From Frischella japonica (lineage in GTDB: Bacteria; Pseudomonadota; Gammaproteobacteria; Enterobacterales; Orbaceae), in the NCBI RefSeq assembly GCF_014489845.1, contig NZ_JABURY010000015.1, forward strand, positions 1 through 64,000: a DNA stretch of 64,000 nt, read 5' to 3'. Below are positions 57,158 through 64,000 of this stretch, piece by piece. The notes under the pieces are model-generated. The model had not been told where the DNA came from. It searched no databases and saw nothing but the letters and a program-made list of their open reading frames with translations. The translations under genes and the position numbers were made by a program. Within the stretch, counting starts at the first letter, position 1. Each line of letters begins with the position of its first letter.

Positions 57158-58074
57158 TTGTCATCCTTATTGATGAAAGCGGTCTGATTTAGAAAATTTA
57201 GATAAAACGACTCTAATGAACCATATCCATATTGGACATTTAGTATTTCATAATTTTTTAAGCTATTTAATACACTAACTAATTGAATTGCCAGAGTATT
57301 AATACGAATGATATATGATGAATGATTAGCTACAACTGAACCATGAATACTTGCCAAGAGGTCAGCCGAAACCGGTTTACTTAAAGTAATTAAGCAATGT
57401 TGATGACCATTTTGGGTTAAAATGTTATCAACAGTATCACAATATCGCAGCTTTCCACCCTCGATAATGGCAATTTTGTGACATAAAGATTCGATTTCTT
57501 GCAAATAATGTGAGGTATAAATAATGGTTACGCCTTCCCGACTTAATTGCTTCACGCTATCGAGAATAAACTGTCGCGAAAGAGGGTCAACCCCAACGGT
57601 AATTTCATCCATAAATATGAAAGAAGGTGAATTAATTAAACCAATGGCAAAATTTAAACGCCGTTTTAATCCACCTGAAAGATTTTTTGATAGCGTGTTT
57701 CGATAGGATAATAGGGCCACTTTTTCAAGTAAAGAACATAAAAAATTGCGGTTTTTTATGTGATACAGTGATGCAAAAAATTGTAGATTTTCCCATACTG
57801 TTAATTGAGGATAAAAAGCATACTCTTGAGGTATTAACGAAATACGTTGCGATTGTTGAATTGAAAGTTTAGCTAACGACTGATTATGATATAAAATTTG
57901 CCCAGATTGAAGTGGTAATAAACCAGTCATTAACGAAATTAATGTCGTTTTACCCGCTCCGTTTGGTCCCAATAATCCAAAACATGTTCCCGATTCAATA
58001 GCTAAATCAACATTTGATATTGCATTTTGATTAGATTTAGCATAACAATGACTCACATTTGAGAGTTTTAACAT
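57154..58074 (-). CDS. ABC transporter ATP-binding protein
   Basis: 306 residues. Walker A GLLGPNGAGKTTLISLM, Q-loop LIPQEYAFYPQLTVWENLQF, signature NLSGGLKRRLNFAIGL, Walker B FIFMDEITVGVD and the H-loop IYTSHYLQEIE. First gene of the minus operon; the 123-base gap to the divergent darA-like gene should hold both promoters. Confidence 0.92.
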   Translation of the reverse strand: MLKLSNVSHCYAKSNQNAISNVDLAIESGTCFGLLGPNGAGKTTLISLMTGLLPLQSGQILYHNQSLAKLSIQQSQRISLIPQEYAFYPQLTVWENLQFFASLYHIKNRNFLCSLLEKVALLSYRNTLSKNLSGGLKRRLNFAIGLINSPSFIFMDEITVGVDPLSRQFILDSVKQLSREGVTIIYTSHYLQEIESLCHKIAIIEGGKLRYCDTVDNILTQNGHQHCLITLSKPVSADLLASIHGSVVANHSSYIIRINTLAIQLVSVLNSLKNYEILNVQYGYGSLESFYLNFLNQTAFINKDDK

Positions 58075-58197
58075 ATAAATATTCAGTGGATTTATTATTT
58101 TTATAATTAGAATTCTAACATAATATGTTATGATGTTGAAATCGGTATTGTGCCAGCAGTTATCATCTGATAATAAGTTTATAAATTAACAATAACA
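58075..58197. promoter_or_regulatory. Divergent promoter region of the biosynthetic locus
   Basis: 123 bases between the two operons, very AT-rich, with ATTAGAATTCTAACATAATA around the middle that contains the palindrome TTAGAATTCTAA (58110-58121). The palindrome is a plausible operator; the cognate regulator could be the small protein encoded at 60311. Inference only. Confidence 0.4.
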
Positions 58198-59118
58198 ATG
58201 AAAAATAAAAAAAATGTACTTTTGGTGTATTATTCACAAACGGGTCAATTAAAACAGTTAGCCGAAAAATTTGTATCGCCTTTATCGAATCATGATGAAA
58301 TTAATTTAGAAACCTTAGCGATTAAACCCGAGGTTTCTTACCAATTTCCATGGTCATTTATTCGGTTTTTTGATACTTTCCCAGAAACAGTGCGTTTAAC
58401 CCCAGCGCCAATTATCACTCCGGAATTCAAGCAACAGAAATATGATTTAGTCATATTAGCTTATACTGTATGGTTCTTATCGCCAGCTCAGCCTATTACT
58501 GCTTTTTTACAACATGAAAAAACCAAAGCAATTTTAGCTAATACACCAATTGTAACTTTAATTGGTTGCCGTAATATGTGGCTGATGGCACAAGAAACTG
58601 TAAAAAAACACCTAAAAGAAGCTCAAGCCAATCTAGTTGATAACGTAGTACGAATCGACTCATGTGGTGGTCCTGCTAGTTTTATTGCTACACCATTATG
58701 GATGTTTACTGGTAGTAAACAACCGGTATCTTGGTTACCAAAAGCAGGGATTTCTGAAGAAGATATCAATGAATGTACGAAATATGGCGAAAAAATAAAA
58801 TCTGTTTTACTAACGCAACCTTTTATTAACGAACCTATGCTAAAAAATATGGCAGCAGTTAAAGTTAATGAGAGGTTGATCCTAAGTGAAAAATTTGGAC
58901 ATCGCAGTTTTAATTTTTGGGGTAAGTGGATAATACAAGCAGGAACAATATCGCCCTATTTGCGTCATGCTCTACTGTATTTTTATATTCTATTTTTAAT
59001 TACAGTTATATTAACTGTTGTACCTATTAGTGCATTAATTAAACTATTATTGTCTCCTTGGTTAAAGAATAAAATCCATAAGCAAAAAAGTTTATTTAGC
59101 TGGCCATCGGGCGAATAA
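58198..59118 (+). CDS. DarA-like protein, flavodoxin fold (dialkylresorcinol aromatase type)
   Basis: 306 residues. The N-terminal VLLVYYSQTGQLKQLAEKFV is a flavodoxin phosphate loop, followed by YDLVILAYTVWFLSPAQPIT and PIVTLIGCRNMWLMAQETVK as the other flavin-contacting turns; a C-terminal membrane helix (YFYILFLITVILTVVPISAL, about 260-282) anchors it. Proteins of this length and layout beside a ketosynthase III are annotated as DarA, which oxidises the cyclohexanedione made by DarB to a resorcinol. First gene of the plus operon, two bases from the next gene. Confidence 0.72.
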   Translation: MKNKKNVLLVYYSQTGQLKQLAEKFVSPLSNHDEINLETLAIKPEVSYQFPWSFIRFFDTFPETVRLTPAPIITPEFKQQKYDLVILAYTVWFLSPAQPITAFLQHEKTKAILANTPIVTLIGCRNMWLMAQETVKKHLKEAQANLVDNVVRIDSCGGPASFIATPLWMFTGSKQPVSWLPKAGISEEDINECTKYGEKIKSVLLTQPFINEPMLKNMAAVKVNERLILSEKFGHRSFNFWGKWIIQAGTISPYLRHALLYFYILFLITVILTVVPISALIKLLLSPWLKNKIHKQKSLFSWPSGE

Positions 59119-59120
59119 GT

Positions 59121-60308
59121 ATGAGTTATAATATGAACATTCAAAACGTATATATAAATAAAATTTCAGTATTTTTACCCAATGATCCAATTGATAATCA
59201 AACTATGGAGCACATTCTTGGTCAAGTTGGAGAAAAACCGTCAAGAGCTAGGGCGATTATATTAAAAAGTAACGGCATAAAAACACGATATTATGCGATC
59301 GACCCGCGAACGCGTCAGGCTACCCACAGTAATAGCGAACTTGCAGCTCAAGCAATTAAAACATTATATAATGATGATCTACAAGCAATTAAAAAAATGA
59401 CATTTCTAGCTTGCGGTACATCTTATCCTGATCAAATTATGCCCGGACACGGTGTTATGGTTCATGGCGAATTGAAAACCAGTCAACCTTGCGAAGTTCA
59501 CAGCTGTGCAGGGGTTTGTGTAGCAGGGATGTCAGCGCTAAAACAAGCCTATAATGCCATTAAAACAGGAGAACACTATACTGCGATTGCCTGTGCTTCA
59601 GAAACCGCATCCGCCGTTATGAGAAGTGAAAATTTTCAAGTTGAAATTGAGCAAAAAATTAACCAACTTGATATTCGTCCAGAAATCGCTTTTGAAAAAG
59701 ATTTTCTCCGTTGGATGTTATCTGATGGCGCCGGTGCAATGCAATTGAGTAATCAAGCTAATCCGCATTGCTTATCACTTAAAATTCATTGGATTGATCT
59801 ATTATCCTATGCCAATGAAATGCCTGCTTGCATGTACGCAGGTGGTGATTTCCATGATGACAAGTTTATTGGTTGGAAACAATATACGCAAACCGAGCAA
59901 CAGGCTCAAAGTTTATTAAGTGTCAAACAAAACGTTAAACTTCTCAACGAGAATATAGTCAAATATACTGTTGAGAAAATGCTTGCCAATTCAATAAAAA
60001 AACATGATCTAAAAAATGAACAGATTGATTATTTTTTACCTCATTATTCATCAAATTATTTTCGTGATAAATTATATCAAGGATTAGTGAATATTGGTTT
60101 TCATATACCTTATGAAAAATGGTTTACTAATCTTAGCTCAAAAGGAAATACGGGTTCTGCTTCAATCTACATTATATTAGAAGAATTTATCCGCACCCAG
60201 TCATTAAAACATGGTCAAAAAATACTTTGTTATATTCCTGAAAGTGGACGTTTTTCATCATGTTTTATGTTATTAGAGGTTATTCACCCCAATAAGCAGG
60301 AACAATAA
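59121..60308 (+). CDS. DarB-like ketosynthase III (KAS III fold)
   Basis: 395 residues. Active Cys in CEVHSCAGVCVAGMSALKQA, His in IDYFLPHYSSNYFRDK, and Asn in NLSSKGNTGSASIYIILEEF give the C-H-N triad of KAS III enzymes. N-terminal YINKISVFLPNDPIDNQTME is the usual start. DarB joins two beta-ketoacyl units and cyclises them. Here it could condense chains from the adjacent ketosynthase/ACP system or from fatty-acid metabolism. Immediately downstream of darA-like and two bases upstream of the next gene. Confidence 0.8.
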   Translation: MSYNMNIQNVYINKISVFLPNDPIDNQTMEHILGQVGEKPSRARAIILKSNGIKTRYYAIDPRTRQATHSNSELAAQAIKTLYNDDLQAIKKMTFLACGTSYPDQIMPGHGVMVHGELKTSQPCEVHSCAGVCVAGMSALKQAYNAIKTGEHYTAIACASETASAVMRSENFQVEIEQKINQLDIRPEIAFEKDFLRWMLSDGAGAMQLSNQANPHCLSLKIHWIDLLSYANEMPACMYAGGDFHDDKFIGWKQYTQTEQQAQSLLSVKQNVKLLNENIVKYTVEKMLANSIKKHDLKNEQIDYFLPHYSSNYFRDKLYQGLVNIGFHIPYEKWFTNLSSKGNTGSASIYIILEEFIRTQSLKHGQKILCYIPESGRFSSCFMLLEVIHPNKQEQ

Positions 60309-60310
60309 CC

Positions 60311-60748
60311 ATGGATGTAAATCAAATCCCACAAGACAAAAGTAAAACTTATGGCGGTCATGCCAAAATTATTTATGCGACTACGGAAGGAAAATATACA
60401 TCGGCGACAAGTGATGGCTGGCAAGATGAAGAGTATGCAACTTTACAAGCTGTTAATGCATTAACAGAGCAAACTCAACATGCCTATGATTTAGTAAAAT
60501 CTGGTCAAAAATCACCGCTATTTTATTATATGTTTGCCTACCGACATGATGTGACTAGTCTGGCTCAGACCAGTGGTTTCTTCCGTTGGCAAATTAGGCG
60601 ACATTTAAATCTTAAAATATTTAATCAATTATCAGATAAAAAATTAATGCGTTATGCACAGGCGTTTAATTTATCCATTGAACAACTTAAACAACTGCCT
60701 GATCAAATTACATCGAATGGTATTAATGATTCTTTCGATGAACATTAA
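60311..60748 (+). CDS. Small cluster protein with repressor-like C-terminal helices
   Basis: 145 residues. The N-terminal half (KTYGGHAKIIYATTEGKYTS, TATSDGWQDEEYATLQAVNA) is unrecognised. The C-terminal part (VTSLAQTSGFFRWQIRRHLN, FNQLSDKKLMRYAQAFNLSI, EQLKQLPD) has the LA-x-x-SG, I-R-R-H and Y-A-x-A-F-N-L-S-x-x-x-L spacing of lambda-repressor-like HTH domains. It may regulate the locus or be a structural partner of the enzymes; the sequence does not decide. Confidence 0.55.
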   Translation: MDVNQIPQDKSKTYGGHAKIIYATTEGKYTSATSDGWQDEEYATLQAVNALTEQTQHAYDLVKSGQKSPLFYYMFAYRHDVTSLAQTSGFFRWQIRRHLNLKIFNQLSDKKLMRYAQAFNLSIEQLKQLPDQITSNGINDSFDEH

Positions 60749-60769
60749 CTTATTATCAATAGAAATTTT

Positions 60770-61786
60770 ATGACAATTGAATCATTTCAGCACCAACATA
60801 CGGCCCATTGTGAAAGTGGTGTGATGTCCACACTACTAAAACATTATGGATTAGATTTTAGCGAACCTATGCTCTTTGGTTTATCTTCAGCGCTCACTTT
60901 TGCCTATTTACCAATGATTAAAGTATCAGGTATGCCCTTAATAGCCTATCGTATGCCGCCCAAAACAATTATAAGAAATTCTTGTAAAAAGTTAGGCTTA
61001 CAGCTAAATATGTATAAATTTTCTTCTCCAGCACAGGGGATGCAAAAATTAGATCTTGCATTACAAAATAACCAATTAGTTGGCTTACAAACCTCAGTAT
61101 TCTGGTTGCCATATATGCCAGAAGCATTACGCTTTCATTTTAATGCTCATAATATTTTAGTGTATGGTAAAAAAGATGATCATTATTTGATCAGCGATCC
61201 GGTTATGGAAAACCCGGTAGCGTGTCCAAGAATTGATTTGGAAAGAGCGCGTTTTGCTAAAGGTGCGTTGGCTGGCAAAGGGCTTATGTATACGTTAGAT
61301 CTCAGCAAACCCATTAATCATTGTATTGATTTAGTTCCACTCATCCGTAATGCGATTGTAAAAAATGCACGACAAATGCAGGCTCCACTCCCCTTTGTTG
61401 GTATTAAAGGTATTCATTTATTAGCTAATCGAATTCAAAAATTAAAAAAATCTCGCAAATCTGATCAATATAAAAAACTTTATCTTGGCCATATTGTGAG
61501 AATGCAAGAAGAGATAGGAACCGGAGGTGCCGGTTTCCGTTACATGTACGCATCATTTTTACAACAATCAGCATATTATTTTCCAACTAATCAGCAAACC
61601 TTATTACTAGATGCAGCCAAATTCATGACTGATATTGGTGATAATTGGCGTCGATTTGCCAGTCGAACGGTAAAATTATGTCGAAATTTATCAGAAAATG
61701 GCTTTTATGATGTTGCGCAATTATTGCATCAAGTTGCTGACGATGAAAAAAAACTTTGGCAAATGCTTATCAAAGCAATGAAATAA
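60770..61786 (+). CDS. BtrH-like acyltransferase (BtrH_N plus DUF4872)
   Basis: 338 residues. The N-terminal domain is the papain/C39-like BtrH fold: Cys14 in HTAHCESGVMSTLLKHYG, His127 in FHFNAHNILVYGKK and Asp143 in YLISDPVM form the expected triad. The C-terminal helical DUF4872-type part follows (GTGGAGFRYMYASFLQQSAY, YDVAQLLHQVADDEKKLWQM). BtrH moves an acyl group from an ACP to an amine in butirosin synthesis, so this protein may transfer the ACP-bound product to an acceptor. Last gene of the plus operon; a hairpin at 61805-61831 follows. Confidence 0.78.
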   Translation: MTIESFQHQHTAHCESGVMSTLLKHYGLDFSEPMLFGLSSALTFAYLPMIKVSGMPLIAYRMPPKTIIRNSCKKLGLQLNMYKFSSPAQGMQKLDLALQNNQLVGLQTSVFWLPYMPEALRFHFNAHNILVYGKKDDHYLISDPVMENPVACPRIDLERARFAKGALAGKGLMYTLDLSKPINHCIDLVPLIRNAIVKNARQMQAPLPFVGIKGIHLLANRIQKLKKSRKSDQYKKLYLGHIVRMQEEIGTGGAGFRYMYASFLQQSAYYFPTNQQTLLLDAAKFMTDIGDNWRRFASRTVKLCRNLSENGFYDVAQLLHQVADDEKKLWQMLIKAMK

Positions 61787-61804
61787 ATAAAATTAAAATG
61801 GCAT

Positions 61805-61831
61805 TGTGCTATGTCAAAAAAACATAGCACA
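61805..61831. terminator. Hairpin between btrH-like gene and grxD
   Basis: TGTGCTATGT-CAAAAAA-ACATAGCACA: a ten-base perfect stem between two convergent genes. There is no good T-tract on either side, so it may be a weak terminator. Confidence 0.5.
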
Positions 61832-61850
61832 GAACGTAATCTGTATACCA

Positions 61851-62180
61851 TTATGCTGTCTGATACTTACTACTAGTATTTTTTATCAAGGTTTGTAATT
61901 CACCCGATTGGAACATTTCTATCATAATATCACAGCCCCCTATTAGTTCACCTTCAACCCAAAGTTGGGGAAATGTTGGCCAGTTTGCATAAACAGGTAA
62001 TTCGGCACGTATATCTGGATTTTGCAAAATATCTACATAAGCAAAAGGAACTCCACATTGGGATAAAACTTGTGCAGCTTGAGCTGAAAAACCACAACTT
62101 GGTAATTTCGGTGATCCCTTCATATAAAGGAGAATTGGATTTTCACTAATTTGTTGTTGAATTTTTTCAATGGTAGTCAT
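61851..62180 (-). CDS. grxD: Monothiol glutaredoxin Grx4
   Basis: 109 residues with the CGFS active site in LPSCGFSAQAAQ (Cys29), YMKGSPK before it, WPTFPQLWVEGELIGGCDIM (cis-Pro and glutathione/Fe-S binding) and TAL-helix MIEMFQSGELQTLIK. Carries and delivers [2Fe-2S] clusters, together with BolA-type partners. Single gene, convergent with the biosynthetic operon. Confidence 0.96.
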   Translation of the reverse strand: MTTIEKIQQQISENPILLYMKGSPKLPSCGFSAQAAQVLSQCGVPFAYVDILQNPDIRAELPVYANWPTFPQLWVEGELIGGCDIMIEMFQSGELQTLIKNTSSKYQTA

Positions 62181-62400
62181 AAATATCTCATATCAATAAT
62201 AGTTAATTAACGTCGTTATATTAACTTAAAAGTAAAATGACAGCTATTGATATTAACTATCATTACAGTTGTTAAATTTAAAAAATAAATTTTTTTTTAA
62301 TAAGTGTAAAATTATTATTCGACCTATGTTAATAACATATTTATTTTAGACTTTTTCAGTTAAAATAATTACTAATGTATTTTTTACCATAAAGTCAGTC

Positions 62401-64000
62401 GTGTCTTCTATTCAATCTTCATTAAAAAAAGTATTTTATCATAGCAATATGCTATATAGCATTCGTATCGTTGTTAGCTTAACAGGTTCAACTTTTATAC
62501 CTTGGTATTTTAATAATATTATTGCCGTTATACCCCTTACATTAGGGGTGGTTGCTGCGGCTTTAACAGAAATTGATACCCGTTTACTGTATCGCTTAAT
62601 TAATTTAATATTAACGCTACTTTGTTTTGCTATCGCGATTTTTTCCGTACAGATCCTTTTCCCTTACCCGTTGCTGTTCATTATTGGTTTAGTAACATCA
62701 ACTTTTCTGTTTACCATCGTTGGTGCATTGGGACAACGGTATGGGGTCATTGCATTTGGTTCACTATTGATTGCAGCATATACAATGCTTGGTCAGCAAA
62801 TGTTTAATGACCTATATACACAACCATTTTACTTATTAATGGGAGCTATTTGGTATAATTTAGTCTCATTTATTGAATCGCTCATCTTACCGATTCGAAC
62901 AACTCAAGAAAGTTTATCTAATACCTTTGCCCGGTTAGCGGATTATTTATCAGCAAAAGCTACTTTTTTTGATCCCGATGAGACCAAGGGTTTTAAAAAT
63001 CAATTATTACTATTAGCACAAAATAATCAGTGCTTAATCGACGCCTTGAATCAAACCAAACACTCCTTATTTAATCGTTTTAAAAGTTATCGCGGTCAAT
63101 CCTATATCCAAAACTTACTCAATTACTATTTTGTGGCTCAAGATATTCATGAACGCGTTAGTGCAAGCCACGTCAATTATCAAACCTTAAGCAACCAGCT
63201 TAAACATAGCGATATTTTATTTCGCTTTGCCGGTATTTTACAACAGCAAGCCAAGGCATGTAATCAACTAGCGAACTGCATTAAATATAATCAGATATAT
63301 CAACATAATAGCAATTTTGAAAAATACTTTAATCATCTCGAAGAAGCCATTAACCATTATCATGGAAATAGTCACTTGAAGGCTAGCCTAAAATTACTCA
63401 TAAAAAATCTTCAGAATATCGATTTACTGTTAGCTAACATAAATAATGAACAACAACTTTCCAATCAATATATGGAAAGACAACTTATCGATGATCAACT
63501 ATATAGTTTTAAAGATGCCTGGCATCGCATCCAACAAAACTTAACCATTAAATCACCACTTTTTCGGCATGCTGTACGAATGAGTATCGTTTTTTTAATT
63601 GGCTATTGTGTTATTCAACTTACCAATTTACCTCACGGATATTGGATTATCTTAACCAGTTTGTTTGTTTGCCAACCTAATTATTCCACAACAAAACATC
63701 GTTTAAAATTAAGAATTCTTGGTACAATTGTCGGTATTATACTCGGTATTCCACTTACCTACTTATTACCAAATATTGAGGCACAATTAATTTTAATTAT
63801 TATAAGTGGGTGGCTATTTTTCTTATTCAAAAATTCCCAGTACGCTTATGCTACAACCTTTATAACTTTACTGGTATTTTTTAGTTTCGGTTTAGTTGGC
63901 GAAAGCAGTCTTTCAGTTGCCTTGTCCAGAATCATCGCAACGATTATTGGCTGTATGATTGCATGGCTAGCAATTAACTTGATTTGGCCAGATTGGCAAT
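62401..64000 (+). CDS. yccS: YccS/YhfK-family inner-membrane protein (FUSC), 3' end outside window
   Basis: An open frame begins at GTG 62401 (SSIQSSLKKVFYHSNMLYSI) and continues without a stop through 533 codons to the window edge. Two blocks of membrane helices, one at about 20-160 (IAVIPLTLGVVAAALTEIDT, LLFIIGLVTSTFLFTIVGAL) and one from about 395 (MSIVFLIGYCVIQLTNLPHG, YWIILTSLFVCQPNYSTTKH, RLKLRILGTIVGIILGIPLT), flank a long cytoplasmic helical domain. This is the YccS-type layout; the YWIILTSLFVCQP region is the FUSC signature. Function unknown, possibly efflux-related. Confidence 0.82.
   Translation, partial: MSSIQSSLKKVFYHSNMLYSIRIVVSLTGSTFIPWYFNNIIAVIPLTLGVVAAALTEIDTRLLYRLINLILTLLCFAIAIFSVQILFPYPLLFIIGLVTSTFLFTIVGALGQRYGVIAFGSLLIAAYTMLGQQMFNDLYTQPFYLLMGAIWYNLVSFIESLILPIRTTQESLSNTFARLADYLSAKATFFDPDETKGFKNQLLLLAQNNQCLIDALNQTKHSLFNRFKSYRGQSYIQNLLNYYFVAQDIHERVSASHVNYQTLSNQLKHSDILFRFAGILQQQAKACNQLANCIKYNQIYQHNSNFEKYFNHLEEAINHYHGNSHLKASLKLLIKNLQNIDLLLANINNEQQLSNQYMERQLIDDQLYSFKDAWHRIQQNLTIKSPLFRHAVRMSIVFLIGYCVIQLTNLPHGYWIILTSLFVCQPNYSTTKHRLKLRILGTIVGIILGIPLTYLLPNIEAQLILIIISGWLFFLFKNSQYAYATTFITLLVFFSFGLVGESSLSVALSRIIATIIGCMIAWLAINLIWPDWQ

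Noticed and set aside
53773-61786. Complete aryl polyene or colibactin-type cluster
   Set aside because: No ketoreductase, dehydratase, acyl ligase, thioesterase or NRPS/PKS modules are present; only ACP, KS, CLF-like, DarA/DarB-like, BtrH-like and ABC genes.

Overview
The window is AT-rich DNA from a gammaproteobacterium. Gene content and order (ackA-pta, yfbV, priC, cysK, yggR/yggS/yggT, yicC/rph-pyrE, dinB, rnt, grxD, a YccS-type protein) are enterobacterial or pasteurellal. Together with the very low GC, the orphan Rhs tips and the small ketosynthase/DarA-DarB locus, this suggests the Orbaceae (Gilliamella or Frischella type insect-gut bacteria). That assignment is inference; no rRNA is present to confirm it.

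Positions 1-30.3 kb are a dense minus-strand graveyard of Rhs C-terminal toxin tips and immunity genes. No full-length rhs, vgrG, PAAR or type VI secretion gene is present. About twenty cassettes follow one plan, read on the minus strand: a 3' fragment of the Rhs core ([20 protein letters not shown] ... DPFGL), an unrelated toxin tip, an immunity gene, a palindromic terminator (AAAAGCCAAC...GTTGGCTTTT), and then, on the opposite strand, a decayed 3' end of one unidentified gene (called gene X here, ending ELLDQLN or similar). Most toxin tips are broken by stops, frameshifts or deletions, while most immunity genes are intact. Recognisable tips include two or three ADP-ribosyltransferase types (one close to the cholera/heat-labile enterotoxin A chain), a nucleotidyltransferase type (intact), a PD-(D/E)xK-like nuclease, WHH and SHH nucleases, a GIY-YIG nuclease and ParB-like domains. 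Recognisable immunity proteins include SUKH, Imm51, Imm11-like and a leucine-rich-repeat protein. Many unrelated tips end in Cys-Lys-stop just before the immunity start.

Positions 30.3-31.9 kb are transitional and mostly non-coding. From 31.9 to 53.8 kb the window is ordinary chromosome: a phosphoethanolamine transferase, guaA without guaB, ackA-pta with an intercistronic hairpin, yfbV, priC, cysK, yggR with divergent yggS-yggT, yicC, yegP, rph-pyrE with a pyrE-type attenuator, a LamB/BglH-type sugar porin with a textbook BglG/LicT antiterminator site (RAT) over a leader terminator, a SIMPL-domain protein, dinB and rnt.

Positions 53.8-61.8 kb hold a compact biosynthetic locus in two divergent operons. 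The minus operon encodes an ABC exporter, an acyl carrier protein, a ketosynthase and a chain-length-factor-like partner lacking the active cysteine. The plus operon encodes a DarA-like flavodoxin-fold protein, a DarB-like ketosynthase III, a small protein with a repressor-like tail, and a BtrH-like acyltransferase. It resembles dialkylresorcinol and aryl polyene systems but has no ketoreductase, dehydratase, acyl ligase or phosphopantetheinyl transferase, so its product would have to draw on primary fatty-acid metabolism. The window ends with grxD and the start of a YccS-family membrane protein.
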